Part shown: positions 17,796 to 27,004 of the stretch, in pieces
Layout: each line of letters begins with the position of its first letter
Numbering within the stretch: the first letter of the stretch is position 1
NCBI RefSeq assembly: GCF_000472705.1
Contig: NZ_AXAE01000020.1
Location: 1 to 64,000 of the forward strand
Length of the DNA: 64,000 bases
Origin: Mesorhizobium erdmanii USDA 3471
GTDB lineage: Bacteria; Pseudomonadota; Alphaproteobacteria; Rhizobiales; Rhizobiaceae
Reading direction: 5' to 3'
The notes under the pieces: model-generated
Told to the model about the DNA's origin: nothing
Database searches by the model: none
The model's input: only the letters and a program-made list of their open reading frames with translations
Position numbers and translations under genes: made by a program

Positions 17796-19421
17796 ATGGC
17801 GCCGGCGCGTCCGACCGATCCCCGCGTCGCCGCCGGCGTCATTGCGCTCGCCGCGATCACATTGTTGATCGGCGGCGCGCTCGCCGGACTGCTCGTCGAG
17901 GGCGCCCACGACTTCTCGGGCGCCTGGGCGGCCTTCGATGCCTATCTCCTTCGAGTCGTCCGGTTCACGCTCTGGCAGGCCTCGCTGTCGACCCTGCTTT
18001 CGGTCGTCCCGGCACTCTTCGTCGCACGTGCCCTGTCGCGGCATCCGCGTTTTCTCGGCCGCGGCTCTATCCTGCGGCTCTTCGCCGTGCCGCTGGCGCT
18101 GCCAGCGATCGTTGCGGCTCTCGGCATCCTGGCGCTTTATGGCCGCGCCGGCTATTTCGCCGGCTTGTTCAGCACGATTGGCGGCCAGGGCTGGCCAGGC
18201 ATTTACGGCCTGTCCGGCATTCTCGTCGCCCATGTCTTCTTCAACCTGCCGCTGGCAACACGGCTGTTCCTCGAGGCGCTGCAGACCATCCCCGCCGACC
18301 AATGGCGGCTGGCGAGCCAGCTCGGCATGGCCGCGCCGCCGGCGTTCCGGTTGATCGAATGGCCGACGCTGCGCGCCGCCCTGCCTGGCGTCGCCGGGCT
18401 TGTCTTCATGCTCTGCATCACCTCCTTCACCATCGTGCTGACGCTTGGTGGCGGGCCGGCCGCGACGACGCTCGAGGTCGGCATCTACCAGGCGCTCCGC
18501 TTCGATTTCGATCCCGCGCGGGCTGTCGCCCTGACAATGCTGCAGATCGCCGTGACCTTCATCGTGGTGCTGGCGCTGACGCGGCTCGGCGCCAACGTCG
18601 TCGGCGACACCAACCTGCCGGTCGCACCGCGCCGCTATCTCTCCGTCAACGGTACCGAAGCCGTGTTCAACGCCGGGCTGATCATGCTGGCGCTGCTGTT
18701 CGTCGTCGGGCCAATGGCCGCGACCGTGGCGGCCGGCCTGGGCGCCGATCTCGGCCGGCTTGCCGGCGAGGCCACTGTCCGCCAGGCGACATTCACGAGT
18801 GCCGTGCTCGCCTTCCTGTCGGCGTTGCTTTCGGTGATGCTGTCGCTGGCGCTGACCATGGCGCGCCGGGCACTGGCGCTGAGCCGCCGTGCCGGCGCAA
18901 GGACGCTGCTCGAACATGCAACCGATACCGGCGCGGGCTTTGTCCTGGTCGTGCCGCCCATCGTCATCGGTGCCGGCTGGTTCCTCCTGCTGCGTCATGC
19001 CGGCGATGTCTTTGCCATCGCCCCTGTCATGGTCGTCACCGTCAACGCTGTCATGGCGATGCCGTTCGCGCTGCGCGCCGTCCGTCCCGCCTATGACGCA
19101 GCGAGCGAGCGTCACGAACGGCTTTGCGCGCAGCTCGGCATTTCCGGCTGGGCCAGGCTGCGGCTGGTCGACTGGCCCTCCCTGCGCCGTCCGCTCGCCA
19201 CCGCTTTCGCTTTCGCCATGGCGTTGTCGCTCGGCGATCTCGGCGTCATCGCACTGTTCGGCAGTGATTCCGTGCAGACCTTGCCCTACCTTCTGCTGGC
19301 GCGCATGGGCAGCTACCGCACCGCGGACGCTGCCGGGCTGGCGCTGTTGCTTGGCCTCGTCTGCCTCGCATTGGTGCTGGCTGCGGACTGGCTGGGAAGG
19401 GAGAAGGCCCGCAATGTCTGA
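17796..19421 (+). CDS. thiP: Thiamine ABC transporter, permease
   Basis: The 541-residue integral membrane protein has two fused permease halves, about 12 helices in all, with two EAA-type loops ([20 protein letters not shown] and [20 protein letters not shown]). The fused arrangement and length agree with ThiP (536 in E. coli). I use the ATG at 17796, 9 bases after the thiB stop; an ATG at 17763 would overlap thiB by 25 bases, and neither has a clear ribosome site. Its stop overlaps the thiQ start. Confidence 0.93.
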   Translation: MAPARPTDPRVAAGVIALAAITLLIGGALAGLLVEGAHDFSGAWAAFDAYLLRVVRFTLWQASLSTLLSVVPALFVARALSRHPRFLGRGSILRLFAVPLALPAIVAALGILALYGRAGYFAGLFSTIGGQGWPGIYGLSGILVAHVFFNLPLATRLFLEALQTIPADQWRLASQLGMAAPPAFRLIEWPTLRAALPGVAGLVFMLCITSFTIVLTLGGGPAATTLEVGIYQALRFDFDPARAVALTMLQIAVTFIVVLALTRLGANVVGDTNLPVAPRRYLSVNGTEAVFNAGLIMLALLFVVGPMAATVAAGLGADLGRLAGEATVRQATFTSAVLAFLSALLSVMLSLALTMARRALALSRRAGARTLLEHATDTGAGFVLVVPPIVIGAGWFLLLRHAGDVFAIAPVMVVTVNAVMAMPFALRAVRPAYDAASERHERLCAQLGISGWARLRLVDWPSLRRPLATAFAFAMALSLGDLGVIALFGSDSVQTLPYLLLARMGSYRTADAAGLALLLGLVCLALVLAADWLGREKARNV

Positions 19422-20190
19422 CGGGGCGATGGGCAGGAGGGGCGTTCCGGTGCGGCTGGACAAGGTCTCGTTCAGCTATGGCGAGGTTCAACTCGCCTTC
19501 GATGTCCAATTCGCCGCAGCGGAAATCACCGCCATCATGGGGCCGAGCGGTTCGGGCAAGTCGACGCTGCTCAATCTGGTCGCCGGCTTCGAGACGCCTG
19601 GGTCCGGCCATGTGTTGATCGGTGGGGCGGATGTGAGCGCCGCGCCGCCGGCTGCGCGGCCTGTGTCGATGGTGTTCCAGGAAAACAACCTTTTCGCCCA
19701 TCTTTGCGTCGAGCAGAATGTCGGGCTCGGCCGCTCGCCATCGCTGCGGCTGACCGAAGCCGACCGCGCCGATATCGCCGGGGCGCTTGCCCGCACGGGC
19801 CTTGCCGGCAAGGAAAATCGCTTGCCGCGCGAACTCTCCGGCGGCGAGCGCCAGCGCGTTGCCCTGGCGCGCGTTCTGGTGCGCGATCGCCCGGTGCTTC
19901 TGCTCGACGAACCCTTTGCTTCGCTCGGGCCGGCCTTGCGCGACGATATGCTCGATCTGGTGGCAGCTGTTCATGATGAACGCCGCATGACGGTGCTGTT
20001 CGTCACGCATCAGCCCGAAGACGCCCGCCGGATCGGCCGCAATGTGGTGTTTCTGGACAATGGCACTGTCGCGGCCACCGGCACGGCGGACGATTTCTTT
20101 GCCGGGGCTGGTCCCGACGCGTTCCGGCGCTATATCGGTGCGGGTGCCGGGAATGCCGTATCACGGGATATTGCCCGGAAGCGGACATAA
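19414..20190 (+). CDS. thiQ: Thiamine ABC transporter, ATP-binding protein
   Basis: The 258-residue ATPase has Walker [11 protein letters not shown]-loop [12 protein letters not shown] (the FQENNLF form is typical of ThiQ), signature [13 protein letters not shown] and Walker [12 protein letters not shown]. It powers thiamine import with ThiBP. The ATG at 19414 overlaps the thiP TGA by 8 bases, so translation is probably coupled. The C-terminus is about 25 residues longer than E. coli ThiQ, with a Gly/Arg-rich tail. Confidence 0.94.
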   Translation: MSDGAMGRRGVPVRLDKVSFSYGEVQLAFDVQFAAAEITAIMGPSGSGKSTLLNLVAGFETPGSGHVLIGGADVSAAPPAARPVSMVFQENNLFAHLCVEQNVGLGRSPSLRLTEADRADIAGALARTGLAGKENRLPRELSGGERQRVALARVLVRDRPVLLLDEPFASLGPALRDDMLDLVAAVHDERRMTVLFVTHQPEDARRIGRNVVFLDNGTVAATGTADDFFAGAGPDAFRRYIGAGAGNAVSRDIARKRT

Positions 20191-20289
20191 TTTACGGTCA
20201 AACCAGCCTCAGGCGATGGGGCGCTTGCTTGCCATGGCAGAAGTAGTGTGGCTAGGTCCGCCCTACTGGTCCGGCACAAGCCGTGATTT

Positions 20290-20400
20290 GCCTACAGCAT
20301 CCGCCGCACGCCTCGAGGGACGCGTGACGGATGCTGTAGAAGTTTGTTTTGCGCATGACAGGTTCCGAGGATCGCCCCCGATTTTCGTGGTCATGCGCCG
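20290..20400. repeat. Two-hairpin palindromic repeat, diverged copy
   Basis: A stem with arms CTACAGCATCCG (20292-20303) and CGGATGCTGTAG (20328-20339) is followed by AAGTTTGTTTT and a second stem with arms GCGCATGAC (20351-20359) and GTCATGCGC (20390-20398). The order stem, T-rich spacer, ATGaC-type stem is the same as in the repeats at 26205, 27779 and 29899, so I treat it as a diverged member. It fills most of the gap between thiQ and the M48 gene. Confidence 0.6.
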
Positions 20401-20468
20401 GGACCTGAAAGGAAGCCGTTCTGGCGATCGGCACTGACAGATCAAGAAGGAATCCGCTGGCGCGCTTC

Positions 20469-21917
20469 ATGACGCTGGCCAGCTTGGCCGTGGCGCTGGC
20501 AAGTTGCCAGATGTTCACGCCGCCGGACGTCCAGGAATCCGGCTTCCAGCCATCCGACAAGCCGATCACGGTCGACAATGTCGTCGCCAACAGCAAGCTT
20601 GCCGAGATGGCCAAGGCGCAGCATCCGCGCATTCTGGCCACCTATGGCGGCGAGTATTCAGATCCCAAGCTCGAGCGCATGGTCGCCAAGGTGGTCGGCA
20701 ATCTGACCGTGGTGTCGGCCAACCCGACCCAGACCTATCGCATCACCATCCTCAATTCGCCCAACGTCAACGCCTTCGCGTTACCTGGCGGGTATCTCTA
20801 CATCACGCGCGGTCTGCTGGCGCTGGCCAACGATTCGTCCGAACTCGCCGCCGTCATCGCGCATGAGATGGGCCATGTCACCGCCAATCACGGCCTGCAA
20901 CGCCAGCAGCTCGAGGCCGAGGAGGGCTTGGCGACCAAGGTGGTCTCGGATGTGCTGGGCGACAGCCCGACCGCCAAGGCGGCACTGATCCGCGGCAAAC
21001 TCCGGCTGGCGCAGTTCTCGCGCAATCAGGAACTGGAGGCCGACGCCATCGGCATCAAGTCGATCGGCGAAGCCGGCTATGATCCTTATGCCGCCGGCCG
21101 CTTCCTGCAGTCCATGTCGGCCTATACCGATTTCCGCTCGATATCAGGCGCCACCGACGCCAGCCTCGACTTCCTGGCGACGCATCCGAACACGCCGCAG
21201 CGCATCGACCTGGCGCAACGCCATGCCCGCCAGTTCGGCGCGCCCGGCGTCGGCACGCGCGACCGCGATTCCTTTCTGGCCGGCATAGACGGGCTGCTCT
21301 ATGGCGACACGCCGGAAGAAGGCTATGTGCGCGGCGAGACCTTCCTGCATCCGGGCCTGGGCGTGTCGTTCACGGTGCCGGACGGTTTCATCATCGACAA
21401 TTCGGCGGCAGCGGTGACGGCGACCGGGCCAGGCGACATCGCGATCCGCTTCGACGGCGTTTCGATCGACAAGAACCGAGCTTTGACCGACTATATCAGA
21501 AGCGGCTGGGTGGCCGGCCTCGACGACAGCAGCGTCAAGCAGGAAACCATCAACGGCAACGAGGCCGCGACCGCGCATGCCGGCGCCGAAGGCTGGCAGT
21601 TCGACATCGCGGTGATCCGCGCCGGCGGCCAGGTCTACCGGCTGCTGACCGCGGCACCCTCGGCCAGCACCTCACTGGAGACGGTGGCGCGTTCTGTCAG
21701 CGGTTCGTTCCGTATCCTCAGTCCTGCCGAAAAGGCGGCCTTGAAGCCGCTGCACATCCGCGTGCTCACCGTGCAGCCCGGGCAGACCATGGGCTCGCTC
21801 GCCGCGCAGATGGTGGGCGTCGACCGCAAGCTTGACCTGTTCCGGGTGCTGAATGCGCTGTCGCCGGGTGCCGCGGTTTCGGCCGGCGACAAGGTCAAGA
21901 TCGTCACCGACAAGTAA
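20469..21917 (+). CDS. M48-family metallopeptidase, lipoprotein
   Basis: The protein has 482 residues from this ATG. The zinc motif is HEMGH (132-136) with the third ligand in NQELEADAIG, as in BepA/LoiP-type M48 peptidases that work on outer-membrane proteins. A lipobox-like LASC (about residues 10-13) suggests a lipid anchor. The C-terminal half carries a beta-rich region and a LysM-like ending (VQPGQTMGSLAAQMVGVDRK). The start is uncertain: this ATG has no ribosome site at usual distance and gives a signal with no basic residues. A CTG at 20421, 6 bases after AAAGGAAG, would add 16 residues including RSRRNPLAR, a better signal n-region. Confidence 0.88.
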   Translation: MTLASLAVALASCQMFTPPDVQESGFQPSDKPITVDNVVANSKLAEMAKAQHPRILATYGGEYSDPKLERMVAKVVGNLTVVSANPTQTYRITILNSPNVNAFALPGGYLYITRGLLALANDSSELAAVIAHEMGHVTANHGLQRQQLEAEEGLATKVVSDVLGDSPTAKAALIRGKLRLAQFSRNQELEADAIGIKSIGEAGYDPYAAGRFLQSMSAYTDFRSISGATDASLDFLATHPNTPQRIDLAQRHARQFGAPGVGTRDRDSFLAGIDGLLYGDTPEEGYVRGETFLHPGLGVSFTVPDGFIIDNSAAAVTATGPGDIAIRFDGVSIDKNRALTDYIRSGWVAGLDDSSVKQETINGNEAATAHAGAEGWQFDIAVIRAGGQVYRLLTAAPSASTSLETVARSVSGSFRILSPAEKAALKPLHIRVLTVQPGQTMGSLAAQMVGVDRKLDLFRVLNALSPGAAVSAGDKVKIVTDK

Positions 21918-22000
21918 GTCGGTGCCGGCGTTCAGCCGGCTGCGGAACAATCAGCTTCGACACTGCCTGTTCGGACGGTGCGGCCATGGCGTTGCTGTCG

Positions 22001-23953
22001 TCATCCGGGATTGCCGCCACCGCCGGTGTTGGAGTCGTGGTCGCCGCTATTGCCGCCACGCCAGGGTGCTGATCCGGTTTCCCCTGGCACAATCGGAACC
22101 CTTGGCTTGGCGATCTTCGGCGGCGGCGCTTTTGGCACAGGTGTACGGATCAGCTTTATCTTCGTGATGATTTTCGTCACCACCTTAGGCGTACACGCCG
22201 CGACCGTCACCGTGCTTCGCTTGGGCGTAAGACCGAGAATGCCCATCGAATAAGCCTCTTGCCGTTCGATGCCGGCCTTGAGGAAAGCCAGAGCACGGGC
22301 CGGATCGGCGGGCACTCCATTGCGGCCTTCGTTGAAGATCATCGCAAGATCATTCATGGCGCTGATATTCCCCATCGCTGCTGCCGTGAGCATGAGGTCA
22401 AGCCCTTTGCCGGTATCGCGCTGGACGCCGACGCCATTGAACAGGGCGTGGCCCCACGCATTCATGGCGTAGGGGTCCCCCCTGTCGGACGCCTGCGAAT
22501 AGAAGCCATTCCCTTGGGTGGCATTCACGACCACCCCTATTCCCGAGGAGGCGAGGTGGCCGAGTTCGTAGATGGCGCGGACGTGTCCCTTGTCGGATGC
22601 CTCCTGGATAGCCTTCCTGGCCTCGTCGATGTTGCCGGCGACCAGCAGCGCCCGCCCGAGTTGATAACGGAAGCGGGCGATATCGGGATAGGCTTTCACC
22701 GCCGCCTCGCAGGCGCCGACCGCGCCGTCCGCGATCTCGTTCTCTAACCGGCCGGAGACGACGCCTTGCGGATCGAGCGGCTCGCCGGCGGCCTGGTCGC
22801 AGGGGTCTACGCTGGGAGACAGCTTCATCGTCGCCCGTTTCGATGCGTTGCCGGCGCGTATCTGAAAGTCAATTTCGACGGGAGCCGCCGAGCCGATCTG
22901 AGGCTCGTAGCGCAATTGGCCGACCTCAGCAGCCATCAGGCTCGACTGCGGCGACAGGACGCGATCCGGCAGGGACAGCGTTCCAACTGCCGGATAGCCC
23001 GCGAGTTTGAGGCTGATCGGGTCATTCCTGGCCGGAAAATCCAGCTTCAGCGCAACCGGACCGACGCCGACCGGGATATTGATGTCACGATTATCGAGAG
23101 CTTCGGCGGCAGTGGCGACCTGGATTCCGCGCTCCACCACCTGCTGGTTTTGCTGGGCGTCGGGCGCCGGCAGCGCCGGTTGCCCCGGCGCGCGCATTAG
23201 CACGACGTCATCGATCAGCGAGGAGTTCTCCCACGGAACCTGCCTGCCATTGGTCGCCTTGACCACATCCCGGCGCACGGCGGCCATGACGGATTGGATT
23301 TCCTGGTTCGGCGCCAGGGCGCGGCGGGAAAAGGCGGATGAGAAGGGGCTAAGATCGCCGGACCCGTCATAAGCGACGGCTCCGGGCTCGGTGGCAAACG
23401 CAATCAGTGCATTCTGCGAGCCTGTTACCTGCGCCAGCCCGGTCCCGCCGGAGACGATCAATTGGTCGCGCAGCCAGTAGTCCTTGCGCGGGAACGGATC
23501 GTTGCGGCAGGCATCGAGGATGATCACCTGGATCTTCGACTTAGTGCGCAATTGCTGCAGCACGTCGTTGAGTCTGATCGTCTGGACCTCCATGTCGGCC
23601 GCATCCGTCAACGACGCGTCAACCGGGATCAGGAAATTCTCGCCGCCGATCTGAAAGCCATGGCCGGAATAATAGACGACGGCGAGATCGGCGCCGTTGG
23701 CGGCGGCTAGATAGTTGCGGAACTTCTCTTCGAATTGGAGCTTGGTCACATCCTTGGCGACGAACACGTCGAAACCGGCCTGCCGGAACGTATTCGAAAC
23801 GTCCTCAGCGTCCTTGTCCGGATTCTTGAGCGCCGGGATTTCCCGATACTGCGAATTGCCGATCACGAGTGCAATCCTTCGATCGGCGCGAGCGTCGAAT
23901 GTGGAGAGGCTCACGAGGATCAAGGCAGCAAGGAACGCGTAGCGCCTTAGCAT
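22001..23953 (-). CDS. Secreted caspase-fold (C14) protein with Sel1 repeats
   Basis: The 650-residue protein has a signal peptide (MLRRYAFLAALILVSLSTF) and then a caspase domain (residues about 25-240) with the catalytic His98 in YYSGHGF and Cys149 in ILDACRNDP. Residues about 250-400 are a beta-rich, Pro-linked region. Three or more Sel1-type repeats follow (about 430-575: YELGHLASSGIGV, AWGHALFNGVGV, DLAMIFNEGRNG). The C-terminus is basic and Pro/Gly-rich. Bacterial caspase homologues cleave after basic residues; partners here are unknown. The GTG 12 bases upstream is possible, but AAGGTGGG lies 7-8 bases before the ATG I use. It is convergent with the M48 lipoprotein. Confidence 0.9.
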   Translation of the reverse strand: MLRRYAFLAALILVSLSTFDARADRRIALVIGNSQYREIPALKNPDKDAEDVSNTFRQAGFDVFVAKDVTKLQFEEKFRNYLAAANGADLAVVYYSGHGFQIGGENFLIPVDASLTDAADMEVQTIRLNDVLQQLRTKSKIQVIILDACRNDPFPRKDYWLRDQLIVSGGTGLAQVTGSQNALIAFATEPGAVAYDGSGDLSPFSSAFSRRALAPNQEIQSVMAAVRRDVVKATNGRQVPWENSSLIDDVVLMRAPGQPALPAPDAQQNQQVVERGIQVATAAEALDNRDINIPVGVGPVALKLDFPARNDPISLKLAGYPAVGTLSLPDRVLSPQSSLMAAEVGQLRYEPQIGSAAPVEIDFQIRAGNASKRATMKLSPSVDPCDQAAGEPLDPQGVVSGRLENEIADGAVGACEAAVKAYPDIARFRYQLGRALLVAGNIDEARKAIQEASDKGHVRAIYELGHLASSGIGVVVNATQGNGFYSQASDRGDPYAMNAWGHALFNGVGVQRDTGKGLDLMLTAAAMGNISAMNDLAMIFNEGRNGVPADPARALAFLKAGIERQEAYSMGILGLTPKRSTVTVAACTPKVVTKIITKIKLIRTPVPKAPPPKIAKPRVPIVPGETGSAPWRGGNSGDHDSNTGGGGNPG

Positions 23954-24119
23954 GGCAAAACCCACCTTTGTTACGGTCTGGTAGCCAGAAAGGGCTTTTT
24001 GCCATGATTTTCTCTGTTAGAGAAATCACATTCCACATCTCTAAATATGTCACCGAGAGGGTTACATATTTTATTTGAGATAAATCTGATATTTTTGCTC
24101 TTGTGTCTCTGTTTTACCG

Positions 24120-24983
24120 TCAGGCGGCTGTCGCCATGAATTCCGGGTTCTGCTTGACCAGCGCAACCTTGAGTTTCTCCATGGCGCGGGCCTCGATCTG
24201 GCGGACGCGTTCCTTGGAAATGCCGAGCGTCTCGCCGAGTGCTTCGAGCGTGGCGCCGTCGTCGTTCAGCCGGCGTTCCTCGATGATCCTGAGTTCGCGC
24301 GCGTTCAGCGCATGAAGCGCCTCTTTCAGCCAAAGCGAGCGGCGCGCGACGTCGATCTTGTCGCCGACGATCTCGTCGGGCAGGGGGTCGTCCGACACTA
24401 GAAAATCCATTCGCTCGGTAGCGCCCGTATCGTCTGCGAGCGGCGCGTTCAATGAGGAGTCGGGCGCCGACAGCCGCGAATCCATCATCGCCACATCGGC
24501 CTCGGAGACGCCAAGCGCCACCGACACCTCCCGGTAGAGGGTTGTGTTGGAGAGCGGCTCTGGGCCATTTGCCAGCCGGGCACGCAACCGCCGCAGGTTG
24601 AAGAACAGGGCTTTCTGCGCCGAACTGGTGCCACCGCGCACGATCGACCAGTTGCGCAGGATGTAATCCTGCATCGAGGCGCGGATCCACCACGTCGCAT
24701 AGGTCGAAAACCGCACTTCGCGCTCGGGCTCGAAACGGGCGGCGGCTTCCAGCAGGCCGACATGACCTTCCTGTATCAGGTCGCCAAGCGGCAGGCCGTA
24801 GTGGCGGAATTTCGAGGCCATTGAAATGACCAGCCGCATATGGGCGACGGTGATGCTGTGCAACGCGTTCTGGTCGTTGTCGTCTTTCCAGAGCAAGGCA
24901 AGCCGATGTTCCTCGTCGCGTTCGAGGTAGGGAGCCTTCATTGCCGCGCGGACCATGATCCGTCCTGCCGTGTCTTCCATCAT
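24120..24983 (-). CDS. rpoH: RNA polymerase sigma-32 factor (RpoH, probably RpoH2 type)
   Basis: RpoH directs transcription of heat-shock and stress genes. The 287-residue protein has region 2 with GDLIQEGHVGLLEAAARFEP and FSTYATWWIRASMQDYILRN, the RpoH-specific box AQKALFFNLRRLRA between regions 2 and 3, and region 4.2 TLEALGETLGISKERVRQIE. Rhizobia carry several rpoH genes; linkage to the carD/fdxA/PHB block resembles the S. meliloti rpoH2 neighbourhood, from memory. The next gene upstream (25310) is divergent. Confidence 0.93.
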   Translation of the reverse strand: MMEDTAGRIMVRAAMKAPYLERDEEHRLALLWKDDNDQNALHSITVAHMRLVISMASKFRHYGLPLGDLIQEGHVGLLEAAARFEPEREVRFSTYATWWIRASMQDYILRNWSIVRGGTSSAQKALFFNLRRLRARLANGPEPLSNTTLYREVSVALGVSEADVAMMDSRLSAPDSSLNAPLADDTGATERMDFLVSDDPLPDEIVGDKIDVARRSLWLKEALHALNARELRIIEERRLNDDGATLEALGETLGISKERVRQIEARAMEKLKVALVKQNPEFMATAA

Positions 24984-25309
24984 GAGGCGCTCCCTGGCTC
25001 AGGCGATATGACTGACGTTACGAACTTGGCGGGGGACCGGTTGAAATCGCGGCATCGCGCCCTAGAACAGCCAAAACTGCCATGCGCGGGAAAGGTTCCG
25101 CTGGCGCGGGCAGGCGGGTGATGCCGTCCGGGCGATTTCGATGAAGTTGCCAGAGGCGTTCAAGCGCTGCAAAAAATCGCTTTTGGAGAATTTGGTTTCT
25201 GGACTTCTTTGTTTTTGAAATCTGGTTCCTTATTCTTTTGCCTCTCATCTGTCATTTTCCAACCCTCACAACAGGCCGGATATCAGGCCAAGGACGGGAT
25301 CACAAAAAG
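24984..25309. other. Divergent promoter region of rpoH and the amino-acid transporter
   Basis: No gene is supported. Bases 25130-25260 are markedly richer in A and T than the surroundings (runs such as GTTTTTGAAA) and should hold the promoter and leader of the binding-protein gene at 25310; the left part should hold the rpoH promoter. No riboswitch or clear operator was recognised. Confidence 0.5.
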
Positions 25310-26083
25310 ATGAAATGGCTCAAGTCGCTTATCGTAGCCGGAACGCTGCAGGCCCTGGCGGTCACGGCAGGCCATGCCGGCGCCAACCTCGACCAGATCA
25401 AGCAGGCCGGCGTGTTCAAGGTCGGCACGGAAGGCACCTATGCGCCGTTCACCTACCATGACGCTTCCGGCGCCCTAGTCGGCTTCGATGTCGAGATCGC
25501 CAAGGCGATTGCCGACAAGCTCGGCGTCAAGGCCGAATTCCTCGAAGGCAAGTGGGACGGACTGATCGCCGGGCTCGACGTCAGCCGTTATGACGCCGTC
25601 ATCAACGAGGTCGGCATCACCGACGCGCGCAAGGCCAAGTATGATTTCTCCGATCCCTACATCGCCTCCAAGGCGGTGCTGATCGTGCGCGGCGACAACA
25701 CCGACATCAAGACCTTCGCCGATCTCAAAGGCAAGAAGTCAGCCCAGTCGCTGACCTCGAACTTCGGCAAGCTGGCCGAGTCCAACGGTGCGGAGCTGGT
25801 CGGCACCGACGGCTTCGACCAGTCGATCCAGCTGCTTTTGACCGGCCGCGCCGACGCCACCATCAATGACAGCCTGTCGTTTCTCGACTTCAAGAAGCAC
25901 AAGCCCGACGCCAATGTGAAGATCGCCGCGCAAGAGGACAACGCCGACTATTCCGGTGTCATCGTGCGCAAGGGCGACCCGGAACTGGTCGCCGCCATCA
26001 ACAAGGCGCTGGCCGATATCAAGGCTGACGGAACTTATCAGAAGATCGCCGACACCTATTTCGGCCAGGACGTTTCGAAGTAG
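25310..26083 (+). CDS. Polar amino-acid ABC transporter, periplasmic binding protein
   Basis: The 257-residue protein has a signal peptide (MKWLKSLIVAGTLQALAVTA, cut after GHA) and the family-3 solute-binding fold: GVFKVGTEGTYAPFTYHDAS, GFDVEIAKAIADKLG, and the ligand-region lines KWDGLIAGLDVSRYDAVINE and RYDFSDPY-like KYDFSDPYIASKA. The C-terminal line KIADTYFGQDVS is typical. Family members bind polar amino acids (often cystine, glutamine or arginine); substrate not determinable here. The permease and ATPase follow after a terminator-bearing gap with a repeat element. Confidence 0.92.
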   Translation: MKWLKSLIVAGTLQALAVTAGHAGANLDQIKQAGVFKVGTEGTYAPFTYHDASGALVGFDVEIAKAIADKLGVKAEFLEGKWDGLIAGLDVSRYDAVINEVGITDARKAKYDFSDPYIASKAVLIVRGDNTDIKTFADLKGKKSAQSLTSNFGKLAESNGAELVGTDGFDQSIQLLLTGRADATINDSLSFLDFKKHKPDANVKIAAQEDNADYSGVIVRKGDPELVAAINKALADIKADGTYQKIADTYFGQDVSK

Positions 26084-26124
26084 GCTTTTCGAGGGCGGGC
26101 CGGTTCCGGCCCCGCAGCGTATCC

Positions 26125-26158
26125 AGCGGCGAGCGTCTTTGACGGCTCGCCGCTTTTG
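26125..26158 (+). terminator. Terminator after the amino-acid binding-protein gene
   Basis: AGCGGCGAGC (26125-26134) and GCTCGCCGCT (26145-26154) flank a 10-base loop, followed by TTTG. It may reduce read-through so that the binding protein is made in excess of the membrane subunits. Confidence 0.75.
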
Positions 26159-26204
26159 TCGTGATATGGCTGACGCATTCGCATTTCGACGACGCGGTTT
26201 CGAC

Positions 26205-26300
26205 TAAAGCGCGTCGCGTCGAAACGGATTGATACGACGCGCTTTAGGTCTTTGTTTACGCATGTCGGTTCCCCAAGACCGAGGTCACTTTTGGGCGACT
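26205..26300. repeat. Dispersed two-hairpin palindromic repeat, copy A
   Basis: Starts with TAAAGCGCGTCGCGTC, pairs with GACGCGCTTTA, then AGGTCTTTGTTTACGCATGTCG and a second imperfect stem around CCAAGACCGAGGTCAC. Matches copy B (27779-27882) in reverse orientation. The two copies bracket the permease and ATPase genes. Confidence 0.75.
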
Positions 26301-26323
26301 TGCACTAATCCGGAGGGTCTTTC

Positions 26324-27004
26324 GTGCCGCACTGGCTGCAACTGATGCTGGAGTCGCTGCCTTCGCTGCTCTGGGCCGCTTTGATCTTCACCGTGCCGTT
26401 GACGCTGTTGTCCTTCGTCCTTGGCTTGACGGTTGGCCTGGGTGCAGCGCTCGGCCGGCTATTCGGACCAAAGCCGGTGGTCATGCTGGTGCGCTTCTAT
26501 GTCTGGATCTTTCGCGGCACGCCGCTTCTGGTGCAGCTGTTCCTGATCTTCTACGGCCTGCCATCGGTCGGCATCCTGCTCGACGCTTTTACCGCGGCGC
26601 TGATCGGCTTCACGCTCAACATCGGTGCCTACACGTCGGAAATCATCCGCGCGGCCATCGGCTCGGTACCGAAAGGCCAGTGGGAGGCCGCCTATTCGAT
26701 CGGCATGACCTGGAGCCAGGCGATGCGGCGCACCATCCTTCCGCAAGCCGGACGGGTCGCGGTGCCGCCACTCTCCAACACCTTCATCTCGCTGGTCAAG
26801 GACACGTCGCTAGCCGCCGCCATCACCGTGCCGGAAATGTTCCAGGCTGCGCAGCGCATCGTCGCCACCACCTACGAGCCGTTGATCCTCTATGTCGAGG
26901 CGGCGATCCTCTATCTGGCGCTGAGCTCGGTGCTGTCGGCCTTGCAGACGCGGCTGGAAACCCGGCTCAACCGCTATGGCGGCTTCCTGGAGGCGCGCGC
27001 ATGA
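26324..27004 (+). CDS. Polar amino-acid ABC transporter, permease
   Basis: The 226-residue protein has about five membrane helices and the HisMQ-family signatures VRFYVWIFRGTPLLVQLFLI and the EAA loop EAAYSIGMTWSQAMRRTILPQ. It starts with GTG at 26324, preceded by CGGAGGGT. The stop overlaps the ATPase start (ATGA at 27001-27004). A single permease gene implies a homodimer. Confidence 0.93.
   Translation: MPHWLQLMLESLPSLLWAALIFTVPLTLLSFVLGLTVGLGAALGRLFGPKPVVMLVRFYVWIFRGTPLLVQLFLIFYGLPSVGILLDAFTAALIGFTLNIGAYTSEIIRAAIGSVPKGQWEAAYSIGMTWSQAMRRTILPQAGRVAVPPLSNTFISLVKDTSLAAAITVPEMFQAAQRIVATTYEPLILYVEAAILYLALSSVLSALQTRLETRLNRYGGFLEARA

Noticed and set aside
17487..19463. Long minus-strand frame across thiP
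   Set aside because: Gln/Arg-rich antisense translation; thiP on the plus strand has clear permease helices.
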